Origin: SHZI01 sp031395645
GTDB lineage: Bacteria; Pseudomonadota; Gammaproteobacteria; Steroidobacterales; GCA-2729495
Direction of reading: 5' to 3'
Assembly (NCBI GenBank): GCA_031395645.1
Contig: JANNJM010000087.1
Coordinates: 124,001-188,000 of the forward strand
Length of the DNA: 64,000 nt
In this document: positions 16,080 through 24,614 of the stretch, piece by piece
How the letters are laid out: every line of letters starts with the position of its first letter
Numbering within the stretch: the first letter of the stretch is position 1
The notes under the pieces: generated by a model
What the model saw: only the letters and a program-made list of their open reading frames with translations
What the model was told of the DNA's origin: nothing
The model's database searches: none
Translations under genes and position numbers: made by a program

Positions 16080-17711
16080 ATGCAAGCCTTCGCAATCATC
16101 CTGTTGTCCCTGGTCTGCCTGAACCCCGCATTTGCTGGTGCGGGCAAGCTACTGTTCGTCTCCGGCCCCGTCACCATCGAGCGCCCGACGCCCCTACAGG
16201 CCAGTGCCGGCGATTCCATAGAGCAGGGCGACGTCATCGCCACGGGCGAGAAGGCCCGCGCCCAACTGCTGATGAACGACGGCGCACGCATCGCCCTGCG
16301 CAGTGGTTCGCGTTTTCGAATCGACGAGTTCTCACTGCCGGCTGCAGTCACGGCCCCGGTCAAGGCCACCACGGCGAACGCCTCGGGCAGGACCGTTTCG
16401 TCCCTGCTGAAAGGCGGCTTCCGCACCACTTCCGGGGCCATCGGCAAGGGTGATCCCGCGGCGTATGCCGTGCGGACGCCGGTCGGCACGCTCGGCATCC
16501 GTGGCACCCGCTACGCGGCGGTCTGGTGTACGGGCGACTGTCGCGATGTCCCGGGCGTATTGCCCGGTGACGTAATTCTCGACGGCCTGTACCTCGCTGT
16601 GGATGAGGGCGTGGTCGTCTTCGACTACGGCGGAGTGGAGTTTCGGGTCACGGCAGGCCAGGTCATGTTCTTTCCGGCCGGCGGTGGTTCGCCGGAGTCC
16701 CTGGATCGTGCCCCCGCCTGGCTCGACCAGGACGGTGCCGGCAGGTTCCAGCTGGCAGGTGGCGGTGGCTCAGGCAAGGCCAGCGAGGCCGCGCTCCCGG
16801 GGGTCAACGAGCGGCGCGGCCCGGCGGGCGAGGGGAAAGTTCAGGGCGACACGCGGCCACCCGCTGCCGACAATCCGGGTATTGAGCAGCAGATCCAGGG
16901 CACGTTCCAGGGCGAGACGGTCGACCTGACCCCGGCCGGCCCGCAGTCGGCGCAACGTCGCGACCTGGCCTGGTCGGTTGCTGCGCTGACCAATGCACCC
17001 TCAGGCTACGCCAGCGTGGAGGACGTGCCCGCAGCCAGTTACGCGCTGGACGGCAATGGCAACCTCATACGCTTTGTGGGTGATTTCCCCACAGGTTCAG
17101 TCGTCACGCTGTCCGCCACCTACGATCTCGGCACGGCTGCCGTGGTGAATGCCATCAGCGGCCCCATCGCAGTGCTTCGCTGGGGCCGCTGGTCCGGCGG
17201 GGACATGGGTGTCAATGTCAACGGTACGCCGTCGACCACGAGTCTCACGCAACAGAGCCTCCACTGGATATTGAGTGGTAACGCGGATGCGGCGCCGGTC
17301 CTGTCGGCGGTACGAGGGACCGTCGCCTACACTCTGGTTGGCGCGACGAATCCTACCGATAACGCCGGCAATGTGGGCACGCTGGGCACCGCCAGCCTGA
17401 CCGCGGACTTCACCAACAATCTGGTCGCGAGCACGCTGGGCCTGACCGTGGCTGGTAACACGTGGACCGCCAGCGGCAGCGGTGCCATCGGCGCCCAGGC
17501 CGGTCTTCCGGCCCACCAGTTTGCAGGCTTCTACGACACGATCCAGATCGATCCCATTCAGGGCACGGGCACGGGGACCTTCAGTGGTTTCTTCAGCGGT
17601 CCGTCGACCGGGCCGGGCGGTGCTCCCGCCGGGACCGGTATCACCTTCAACCTCAATGACAGCCTCGGACAGTTCCAGGTGAACGGCGCGGCGGCATTCG
17701 TCGCCCCGTGA
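16080..17711 (+). CDS. FecR-domain exported protein
   Basis: A 543-residue protein with a signal peptide ending near AFAGAGK. A FecR domain follows at about residues 22-150: LFVSGPVTIERPT, AGDSIEQGDVIATGEKARAQ, the DGARIALRSGSRFRIDEF block, and YAVRTPVGTLGIRGTRYA. The C-terminal two-thirds is glycine/alanine/threonine-rich beta structure with no domain I recognise. FecR domains are periplasmic sensors that pass signals to membrane partners. Here the natural partner is the CHASE2 cyclase two genes upstream. It has a strong AAGGAGGA ribosome-binding site. Its TGA overlaps the GTG of the next gene as GTGA, which couples sensor and oxidoreductase translationally. Confidence 0.82.
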   Translation: MQAFAIILLSLVCLNPAFAGAGKLLFVSGPVTIERPTPLQASAGDSIEQGDVIATGEKARAQLLMNDGARIALRSGSRFRIDEFSLPAAVTAPVKATTANASGRTVSSLLKGGFRTTSGAIGKGDPAAYAVRTPVGTLGIRGTRYAAVWCTGDCRDVPGVLPGDVILDGLYLAVDEGVVVFDYGGVEFRVTAGQVMFFPAGGGSPESLDRAPAWLDQDGAGRFQLAGGGGSGKASEAALPGVNERRGPAGEGKVQGDTRPPAADNPGIEQQIQGTFQGETVDLTPAGPQSAQRRDLAWSVAALTNAPSGYASVEDVPAASYALDGNGNLIRFVGDFPTGSVVTLSATYDLGTAAVVNAISGPIAVLRWGRWSGGDMGVNVNGTPSTTSLTQQSLHWILSGNADAAPVLSAVRGTVAYTLVGATNPTDNAGNVGTLGTASLTADFTNNLVASTLGLTVAGNTWTASGSGAIGAQAGLPAHQFAGFYDTIQIDPIQGTGTGTFSGFFSGPSTGPGGAPAGTGITFNLNDSLGQFQVNGAAAFVAP

Positions 17712-20119
17712 CGGCAACGCGCTACCGGATTGCAATCATCGGCGGTGGCCCGGGAGGCTTGAGTGCCGCCGCCCACGCCGCCGAACTGGGCGTGCCACAC
17801 ATCCTGCTCGAGAGTAGTGCCGCGCATGCCAACACGATTCAGCGCTACCAGAAGGGCAAGCACGTCATGGCGGAGCCTGGCGCGCTGCCACTCCGCAGTG
17901 ATCTCCACTTTGCGGCCGGCACGCGCGAGGCCATTCTCGCTGCCTGGGGTCAGGGCCTCTCCCGGCAGAAGGTCAACGTCCGCTACGGTGCCGAGGTCGT
18001 CAGCATCCAGGGTGCGACTCCCGCTTTTCAGATCCTGCTGAAGGACGGCAGCAGCGTCACCGCCGAGAACGTGATCCTCGCCATCGGCGTACAGGGCAAT
18101 CCCCGCAAACTCGGGGTCCCCGGCGAAGACCTGCCCTGCGTCCAGTACACGCTCGATGATCCCGACGAGTACCGCGATGAAACCATCGTCGTGGTGGGTG
18201 CGGGTGATGCTGCGATCGAGAATGCCGTCGCACTGGCCCGCCAGAATCGGGTTCTCGTCGTCAATCGCAGCGACGAGTTCAACCGGGTGAAGGAGGGGAA
18301 CCTGAACCTGGTCCTGAAGGCCATCGAGGACAAGCGCCTTGAGTGCGCCTACAGGGCTTCGAGCACCCGGGTCGAGCGCAGCACCGATGGCCGGCGCTAC
18401 GTACTCACGCTCGCGGTCGACCAGGGGGAGTCGCGCGTGGAATGCGACCGGATCATCGCCCGGATCGGCGCGACCCCGCCCCGCAAGTTCGTGGAGAGTT
18501 GCGGTATCCGTTTTCCGAACCCGGATCCCGCGGCATTGCCAGTGCTGAGTTCACGCTACGAATCGAACGTACCGGGCCTGTACGTGATCGGTGCCCTCGG
18601 CGGCTATCCGCTGATCAAGCAGGCGATGAATCAGGGCTACGAGGCTGTGGAGTACGCCCTCGGCCGCACGCTTGATCCGGCAGACCAGCCGCTGCTCGCT
18701 GCCCGGTTCAAGGAACTGCCCTTCGGCCTCAGCGTGGATGAGACGCTGGCCCTGATGCAGGTGCGGATCCCGGTGTTCTCGGCCATCAACCCGCTTAACT
18801 TTCGTGAGTTGCTCCTTGGGAGTCAGGTCACCGTACCGGCAGCGGGTAGCGTGATTTTCCGGAAGAATGATTATACAAATAGTTTCTTCGCCATCCTTGC
18901 AGGGACCGTCGAGATCGAGGTCGGCGAGGAACAGAAATCCCGCGTCACGCTCGGTGCTGGCCAGTTCTTTGGCGAGATGAGCCTGCTCTCGGGGCGTCGC
19001 CGGTCGGCGACCACCTGGGCGGGGGACGGTTGCGTGCTGATAGAGTCGCCCCGCCGCGAGATCAACAAGCTGATCAGTTCGGTGGATGGCATGCGCCGGT
19101 GTATCGACGAGCACTTCATCGCGCGGGCGATCCAGACCAGCTTCGCGCCCCAGGCGAGCCTTGAAGAACTCGCGGGAGTGGCAGGCAACGCGAAGTTACG
19201 TCGCTACCAGCCGGATGAAGTGATTTTTGCCGAGGGCGACGTGGCCGACAGCCTGCACCTGATTCGCAGCGGCTCGGTAGCGGTGGCGCGGGATCTCGGC
19301 GGCCGGGAAGTCGTCACCTCCTACGTGGCTGCGGGGAACTACGTCGGGGAGATGGGCCTCGTGAGCCGGACGGCCCGGAGTGCCACGGTGCGGGCCACGG
19401 TGGCGACCGAAACGATCAGCCTCGATGCCATGACCTTTCACGAACTCCTGGAGCGCAACCCGGCACTGCGCGACCAGGTCCAGGGCACGGTGCGCCGGCG
19501 CCTGGCGGAAAACACCCGCATGGCGAGCCAGCCGGAAAGTGGCGACCTGATCTCCTTCCTGATGGAGCAGGGCCTCGGTGAAGCGACGGACGTGCTCCTG
19601 ATCGATGAAACGCTCTGCATCGGCTGTGACAACTGCGAGCGCGCCTGCGCAGAAACCCACGACGGCACATCACGACTTGATCGGGAGGCAGGGCCTACCT
19701 TTGCACATATCCACGTACCCACGTCCTGCCGACACTGCGAGGATCCGCACTGCATGACGGACTGCCCGCCGGACGCGATCGGGCGGGCACCGAACGGCGA
19801 GGTCTACATCCGCGACAATTGCATCGGCTGCGGCAACTGCGAGCGCAATTGTCCCTATGGGGTCATCCAGATGGCGGCGACAGCGCCGGAAAAGCCCGGG
19901 TTGTTCAGCTGGCTGTTGTTTGGTGCCGGTCCGGGCCCCGGCGAAGCACCCCACAAGGCCGGGTCGCACGAGGATAAGGGACCCAAGAAGGCCGTCAAGT
20001 GCGACATGTGCCGGGATCAGAGCGGAGGCCCCGCCTGCGTCCGGGCCTGTCCCACCGGCGCCGCGATCCGGATTGGTCCCGAGAAATTCGTGGCCCTCAT
20101 CCACGAGACGGCACGCTGA
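17708..20119 (+). CDS. FAD oxidoreductase fused to two cyclic-nucleotide-binding domains and a four-cluster ferredoxin
   Basis: An 803-residue cytoplasmic protein without a signal peptide. Residues 1-330 are a thioredoxin-reductase-like flavoprotein: FAD site IIGGGPGGLSAA near 10, NAD(P) site VVGAGDAAIENA near 161, and a VIGALGGYPLIKQAMNQGYEA FAD tail. Two cNMP-binding domains follow. Each keeps the glutamate and arginine of the phosphate cassette: FFGEMSLLSGRRRSAT near 420 and YVGEMGLVSRTARSAT near 545. From about 635 come four cysteine quartets: CIGCDNCERAC, CRHCEDPHCMTDCP, CIGCGNCERNCP and CDMC...CVRACP, as in DmsB-type subunits. It likely passes electrons between NAD(P)H and the membrane cytochrome under cAMP control. 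The start is a GTG overlapping the FecR stop. Confidence 0.9.
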   Translation: MTATRYRIAIIGGGPGGLSAAAHAAELGVPHILLESSAAHANTIQRYQKGKHVMAEPGALPLRSDLHFAAGTREAILAAWGQGLSRQKVNVRYGAEVVSIQGATPAFQILLKDGSSVTAENVILAIGVQGNPRKLGVPGEDLPCVQYTLDDPDEYRDETIVVVGAGDAAIENAVALARQNRVLVVNRSDEFNRVKEGNLNLVLKAIEDKRLECAYRASSTRVERSTDGRRYVLTLAVDQGESRVECDRIIARIGATPPRKFVESCGIRFPNPDPAALPVLSSRYESNVPGLYVIGALGGYPLIKQAMNQGYEAVEYALGRTLDPADQPLLAARFKELPFGLSVDETLALMQVRIPVFSAINPLNFRELLLGSQVTVPAAGSVIFRKNDYTNSFFAILAGTVEIEVGEEQKSRVTLGAGQFFGEMSLLSGRRRSATTWAGDGCVLIESPRREINKLISSVDGMRRCIDEHFIARAIQTSFAPQASLEELAGVAGNAKLRRYQPDEVIFAEGDVADSLHLIRSGSVAVARDLGGREVVTSYVAAGNYVGEMGLVSRTARSATVRATVATETISLDAMTFHELLERNPALRDQVQGTVRRRLAENTRMASQPESGDLISFLMEQGLGEATDVLLIDETLCIGCDNCERACAETHDGTSRLDREAGPTFAHIHVPTSCRHCEDPHCMTDCPPDAIGRAPNGEVYIRDNCIGCGNCERNCPYGVIQMAATAPEKPGLFSWLLFGAGPGPGEAPHKAGSHEDKGPKKAVKCDMCRDQSGGPACVRACPTGAAIRIGPEKFVALIHETAR

Positions 20120-21016
20120 ATGCAGCAGTCCATCCTGGCCTACCGCGGCTCCCGGTACCTGTGGGTGGCCCTGGCAGTGTGCGGGCTGGCCATCGCGGCC
20201 TACGCCTGGCACGCGCCGGAGGTGCCGCCGAACGGTGGGACCTGGCTGGGCTATGCCCTTGGCACCCTCGGTGCGGTGCTTATTCTCTGGCTGATGTCCT
20301 TTGGTATCCGCAAGCGGGCCTACGCCTCGAGTGCGGGGACGGTTCAGGGCTGGCTGTCGGCGCACGTGTACCTGGGCCTGAGCCTGCTGGTAGTAGTCAC
20401 ACTGCACGCCGGCTTCCAGGTGGGCTGGAATGTACACACGCTGGCCTACGCACTGATGTGGGTCGTGATCGTGAGCGGCGTGTTCGGCGTCTTTGTCTAT
20501 GTTCGCTATCCGCAGTTTCTCAGCAGTAACCGCGCGTCCCAGACTACGGCCCAGTTGCTTGGGGACCTCAAGGACCTGGACGCGCGCTGCCTGCGCGTGG
20601 CCGGCGACCTGCCGGCGGAGTTCAGCGAGGCGCTGCGCTCCAACCGGGATCGCACGCAGGTCGGCGGCACGGTAGTCGCACTGCTCGCGGGCCGGGACCG
20701 GTCCCGGGTGGTGTTGCCGGCCTCGGAATCTGGCACCGGGGCGCTGAGGGTCCGGCAGCTCGAGAATCCGGAGCAGGCGGCGCTGCTCGACTGGCTCGGC
20801 CAGCAGCTTGCGGCCAGCGCCGACGGTGCGCGCTCCCGCAAGCTCCAGGAATTGCTCAATCTGGTTGGCGCACGCCGCACCCTGCTCGGCCGCCTGCGCC
20901 GTGATGCGCAGCTCAAGGCCTGGCTGGAGATCTGGCTCTACGTACACGTGCCCCTGTCGTTTGGGCTGCTGGCGGCGCTGCTCGCGCACCTGCTGGCGGT
21001 CTTTATCTACTGGTAG
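20120..21016 (+). CDS. Di-heme cytochrome b-like membrane protein
   Basis: A 298-residue protein with four hydrophobic helices: about 12-30, 46-62, 77-105 plus 110-130, and the C-terminal 272-297, with a soluble loop of about 130 residues before the last helix. Two helices carry histidine pairs 14 residues apart: H in SAHVYLGLSLLVVVTLH and again in VHVPLSFGLLAALLAH. This is the bis-histidine spacing for two stacked b hemes in a four-helix bundle. It starts immediately after the stop of the FAD/FeS protein and 5 bases before the FHA-cytochrome gene. It is therefore the expected inner-membrane relay between the cytoplasmic flavoprotein and the periplasmic cytochrome. I know no named family for it, so heme content is an inference from the histidines. 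Confidence 0.72.
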   Translation: MQQSILAYRGSRYLWVALAVCGLAIAAYAWHAPEVPPNGGTWLGYALGTLGAVLILWLMSFGIRKRAYASSAGTVQGWLSAHVYLGLSLLVVVTLHAGFQVGWNVHTLAYALMWVVIVSGVFGVFVYVRYPQFLSSNRASQTTAQLLGDLKDLDARCLRVAGDLPAEFSEALRSNRDRTQVGGTVVALLAGRDRSRVVLPASESGTGALRVRQLENPEQAALLDWLGQQLAASADGARSRKLQELLNLVGARRTLLGRLRRDAQLKAWLEIWLYVHVPLSFGLLAALLAHLLAVFIYW

Positions 21017-21021
21017 CACCG

Positions 21022-22641
21022 ATGCGCGCACTGATCCGCTTCCTGCGCCGTGGTCCTGCCGGTGCCATTGACCAGAAGGACAAGCTCTACGACGGCGAGG
21101 CGGTGACGCTGGGGCGGGCGACGGACCAGGTCGTCCAGTGTAAGGATCGACGGGTCGCGCTGGCCCATGCGCGCATTCTTCTGCGCAGCGGCCACCCGGT
21201 CGTCCTGAGTCACGTGCCGGGCGGCGTGCTGGTCAATGGCACCCTGCAACGCGAGGCGCGGCTGCGCCTGGGCGACACGGTGACGCTTGGCGCCAACGTC
21301 CTGCGCATCCTGGAACCACCGGCGGGTTGCGACCTGGCGTTCAGCTTCGAGCTGGATGCGGAAGCGCGGTCCGACGACGTGGCGCCGGAACTGTTGCGAC
21401 TCCGCCTCGCGGACCTCGGCTTTGCGAAGCGCCGCTGGTCCTGGGCACTTTTTCTCGGCGTGCTGCTCGTCTCACTCGCCATTCCGACGGCGGGCGTGCG
21501 GAGTCCGGACGTGCAGGCGACCTTGCGTGGTGGCTTTCTGCCTGATGATCACTTCTGGTCGCCGGGACCGCTCAGCCGTGTGCACGAGGTACTCAGCAGC
21601 CGGTGCGAAGCGTGCCACGAACGGCCTTTCCAGCGCGTGCGCAACGAAGCGTGCCTGACCTGTCACGCCACGAACCTGCATCAGCATGCCAACGCGTCGG
21701 CAAGCGCTCCTGATGAGACACGCTGTGCCAGCTGCCACAGCGAACATCACGAACCAGCCGCGCTCGTGCGGGAGAATCCGGCGGTCTGCGTGGATTGTCA
21801 CGGGGACCTCAAGGCGGTTTCTCCGGCTACGAGAGTGACCACCCGGGTGACGGATTTTGCCTCCGGCCATCCGGCGTTCAGCGTGCCGCCGCGGGAAGTT
21901 TCCGGCCTCACGTTCCCCCATGACGTGCACCTTGACGAGGCGGGCATCCGCTCGGCAACCGGTGACACCGTACTCGGCTGCAGCGATTGTCATGTCCTGG
22001 AGCCTGGCGGTGCACGTTTCCGCCCCCTGCAGATGCAGCGCGACTGTGGCGATTGCCACCTGCTGGACTTCGATCCCGCGTACCCGGAACGGGTCGTACC
22101 CCACGGCGATGCGCAGGCCGTCACGGCCTTTCTGGTCGACTATTACAGCCGCCGTTTCCTGGAGAGCTACCTGGATCCGCTTGGACGTCCCGTGACGACG
22201 CGGCGCGCAGGACCAAAGCCGTCGGCAGCAGATCGCGAGCGACTGCTGCGCGACGCCCGCCTGCAGGCCGGACGTGTCACGCGCGATCTCTTCGAGCGCC
22301 GAAGCTGCGCCCAGTGCCACGCGGTAACGCCCACCGCGACCTCCGCCGGGGTGTGGCAGGTAGAGCCGGTGAAACTCAGATCGTCGTGGTTCCCCGACGC
22401 CACGTTCAGTCACGCTGACCACGGCACAGCGCTGACCCGTTGCGAGACCTGTCACCAGGCAAAGAGCTCCAGGGCCGCGACCGACGTGCTGCTGCCTTCC
22501 ATCGCCACCTGCCGCGAGTGCCACGCGGGCGGTGAGGCCGGAGCCACGCCAGAGAACCGGATCACCAGCACGTGCATCCTGTGCCACGACTTCCACGCCG
22601 GGGACAAGCCGTTATGGACGGCCACGGCGCCTTCGCGATGA
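21022..22641 (+). CDS. FHA domain fused to a ten-heme c-type cytochrome
   Basis: A 539-residue protein. Residues 1-110 are an FHA domain: VTLGRATDQVVQCKDRRVALAHARI, GGVLVNGTLQ, and LRLGDTVTLGANVLRI. There is one membrane span near 137-155 (RWSWALFLGVLLVSLAIP). From about residue 194 a periplasmic region has ten CxxCH motifs: CEACH, CLTCH, CASCH, CVDCH, CSDCH, CGDCH, CAQCH, CETCH, CRECH and CILCH. FHA domains bind phosphothreonine peptides in the cytoplasm, so the protein spans the membrane with a regulatory head and an electron-carrying tail. This fusion is unusual. The neighbours are the cytochrome b (upstream) and the GlcG-like lipoprotein, whose ATG overlaps this TGA. No kinase gene is visible in the window. 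Confidence 0.9.
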   Translation: MRALIRFLRRGPAGAIDQKDKLYDGEAVTLGRATDQVVQCKDRRVALAHARILLRSGHPVVLSHVPGGVLVNGTLQREARLRLGDTVTLGANVLRILEPPAGCDLAFSFELDAEARSDDVAPELLRLRLADLGFAKRRWSWALFLGVLLVSLAIPTAGVRSPDVQATLRGGFLPDDHFWSPGPLSRVHEVLSSRCEACHERPFQRVRNEACLTCHATNLHQHANASASAPDETRCASCHSEHHEPAALVRENPAVCVDCHGDLKAVSPATRVTTRVTDFASGHPAFSVPPREVSGLTFPHDVHLDEAGIRSATGDTVLGCSDCHVLEPGGARFRPLQMQRDCGDCHLLDFDPAYPERVVPHGDAQAVTAFLVDYYSRRFLESYLDPLGRPVTTRRAGPKPSAADRERLLRDARLQAGRVTRDLFERRSCAQCHAVTPTATSAGVWQVEPVKLRSSWFPDATFSHADHGTALTRCETCHQAKSSRAATDVLLPSIATCRECHAGGEAGATPENRITSTCILCHDFHAGDKPLWTATAPSR

Positions 22642-24614
22642 CCAGCCTCCGTACGCAGGGCGGCAGCGTCCTGCTCGCGTTGCTGCTTGGCAGTTGTGGC
22701 GGAGGAATTGGGTCCGCGCCTGAGGGCGCTGAGGCGCCGGGTCCTCTGCCGTGCGACGGCAGCTGCGCGACTCCGGCCACCCGGCTGGGTGTCCCCGACG
22801 TGGAGCGGGTCATCGCCCAGGCTGTCGCCGAGGCGGACGCGCGCGGTGTCGCCGCCACCATCGCCGTTGTGGATCGGGTTGGCAACGTGCTGGGCGTGTT
22901 TCGGATGACGGGCGCTGCCGGCGGTGTCACGATCACTTCAGGCGCCAACCGGACCGGAGGCCTGGACGGCGTCAACATCGTTCCGGACACTCTGGCCGCG
23001 ATTGCCAAGGCGATCACCGGCGCCTACCTGTCGAGTGAGGGCAACGCGTTCAGCACCCGCACCGCGAGCCAGATCATCCAGGAGCATTTCAATCCTGGCG
23101 AACAACTGGCACCCGGTGGACCGCTGTTCGGAGTGCAGTTCAGCCAGTTGCCCTGTTCGGACGTGGCTCGGCGCTGGAGCGGTGGACCGGCGGATCCGGG
23201 TCCGAAGCGCTCGCCGCTGGGCCTCGCCGCGGATCCTGGTGGTTTTCCCCTCTTTAAGCTGGGCACGCCCGTGGGTGGTGTGGGCGTGATTGCGGACGGT
23301 ACCTACGGTCTCGACCGTGACGTCAGCGGACGGGATCTGGACACCGATGAACTGGTGGCGCTCGCGGCCTCGTTCGGCTTCGCGGCGCCGGCTGACCGGC
23401 GCGGCGAGCGGATCACCGCCGATGGCAAGACTTTCCGGTTCAGTGACGCGCAATTCTCCGATCTGCTGACCGCCCCAGCATCGGCGCCGGCGTTCGCAGT
23501 ATTCGATGGCGTGCTGGGTGCACTTACCGCGGTACCGGGTTACACCGCCGGCACACTGCAGTCGGGCGTCGCCTTTGGCCAGCCCGCTTCGGGAGTGCGG
23601 CCCGACGCGCTGGACTTCCCGGGGCTCGATGCCTTCGTACTCGTGGATGGCGCCGACGCGCCGCGCTTCGCGCCGGTCGCCGGCAGTGAGGTCACTGGTG
23701 CGCTGACTGCGCCTGAGGTTCGAGAGTTGCTGGGGCAGGCGCTTAAGGTGGCCAACCGGGCGCGGGCGCAGATCCGGCGGCCGCTGAATTCCCCCGCGCG
23801 CGTGACGATCAGTGTGGTGGACTCGAATGGTGGCGTACTCGGGATCGTGCGCAGCCGGGACGCGCCCGTCTTCGGCATTGACGTGTCACTGCAAAAGGCG
23901 CGTACGGCGGCCTTGCTTTCGTCCGCCGGCGGGGGCGCCCTGCTGACTGCACTGCCGGAGGCGGTGTACCTCGACGGCGGGCTCAGTGTGCTCGCGACCA
24001 GTGCGCCGGGCGACTACGTCAGGGCTGCCCGGACTTTTCTCAATCTGCCAGCCGCCTTCACGGATGGTACGGTGGCTTTTTCGGCGCGGACTGCCGGCAA
24101 CCTGGCCCGGCCGTTTTACCCGGACGGGGTCGAGGGCCGGGCGCCCGGACCTTTCAGCAAGGCACTGGAGGACTGGAGTCCGTTCTCTACAGGACTGCAA
24201 CTAGACGTGGTCTACAACGCGATACTTCAGCACGTCAGCTTCGTGCTCGGTGTGGCGCCCGACGTGGCGCCAAACTGTGCCGGTGTCAGCGGCTTTGATT
24301 CGGGCTTCGTGGCTTCGGCGCCGGTCGGCCTGCTCGCCAACGGCCTGCAGATTTTTCCGGGCGGTGTGCCCGTCTATCGCGGCACCACCCTGGTCGGCGC
24401 CGTCGGTGTGTCCGGCGATGGCGTGGATCAGGACGACATGATCGCCTTTCTCGGCGTGGCTGAAGCCGGCTCCGCGCTCGGTACGCTCGGCAATGCCCCT
24501 GCGGATGCCAGGGCCGACACCCTCACGCCGTCCGGCGCGCGTCTGCGCTATGTGAATTGTCCGCAGGCCCCGTTCCTTGATTCCAGCGAGCAGGACGCCT
24601 GCGGTGGGCGCTAG
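22638..24614 (+). CDS. Tandem GlcG/HbpS-family heme-binding lipoprotein
   Basis: A 658-residue protein with a lipobox in LLALLLGSCGGG. I use the ATG at 22638, which overlaps the cytochrome stop as ATGA and gives a clean lipoprotein signal. Two GlcG/HbpS (DUF336) modules are visible. The first has VERVIAQAVAEADARGVAATI and AVVDRVGNVLGVFRM; the second has VRELLGQALKVANRARAQI and ISVVDSNGGVLGIVRS. Each closes with a GG-x-P/V-GAVGVSGDG-type loop. HbpS proteins bind heme and are redox sensors or scavengers outside the cytoplasm. In this operon the protein may carry electrons or hold heme at the envelope. Both roles are inferred. A REP-like half sequence follows the lipobox. Confidence 0.82.
   Translation: MTSLRTQGGSVLLALLLGSCGGGIGSAPEGAEAPGPLPCDGSCATPATRLGVPDVERVIAQAVAEADARGVAATIAVVDRVGNVLGVFRMTGAAGGVTITSGANRTGGLDGVNIVPDTLAAIAKAITGAYLSSEGNAFSTRTASQIIQEHFNPGEQLAPGGPLFGVQFSQLPCSDVARRWSGGPADPGPKRSPLGLAADPGGFPLFKLGTPVGGVGVIADGTYGLDRDVSGRDLDTDELVALAASFGFAAPADRRGERITADGKTFRFSDAQFSDLLTAPASAPAFAVFDGVLGALTAVPGYTAGTLQSGVAFGQPASGVRPDALDFPGLDAFVLVDGADAPRFAPVAGSEVTGALTAPEVRELLGQALKVANRARAQIRRPLNSPARVTISVVDSNGGVLGIVRSRDAPVFGIDVSLQKARTAALLSSAGGGALLTALPEAVYLDGGLSVLATSAPGDYVRAARTFLNLPAAFTDGTVAFSARTAGNLARPFYPDGVEGRAPGPFSKALEDWSPFSTGLQLDVVYNAILQHVSFVLGVAPDVAPNCAGVSGFDSGFVASAPVGLLANGLQIFPGGVPVYRGTTLVGAVGVSGDGVDQDDMIAFLGVAEAGSALGTLGNAPADARADTLTPSGARLRYVNCPQAPFLDSSEQDACGGR

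Noticed and set aside
19670..21031. 453-codon minus-strand frame over the FAD/FeS and cytochrome b genes
   Set aside because: It covers iron-sulfur cysteine motifs and heme histidine helices on the plus strand; its own product is low-complexity and Gln/Arg-rich.
22714..22730. REP-like CGCGCCTGAGGGCGCT just after the lipobox of the GlcG-like lipoprotein
   Set aside because: It matches the REP stem except one base but diverges immediately after and lacks the CTCCTAC/GTAGGAG head. Possibly a decayed copy, but not enough to call.
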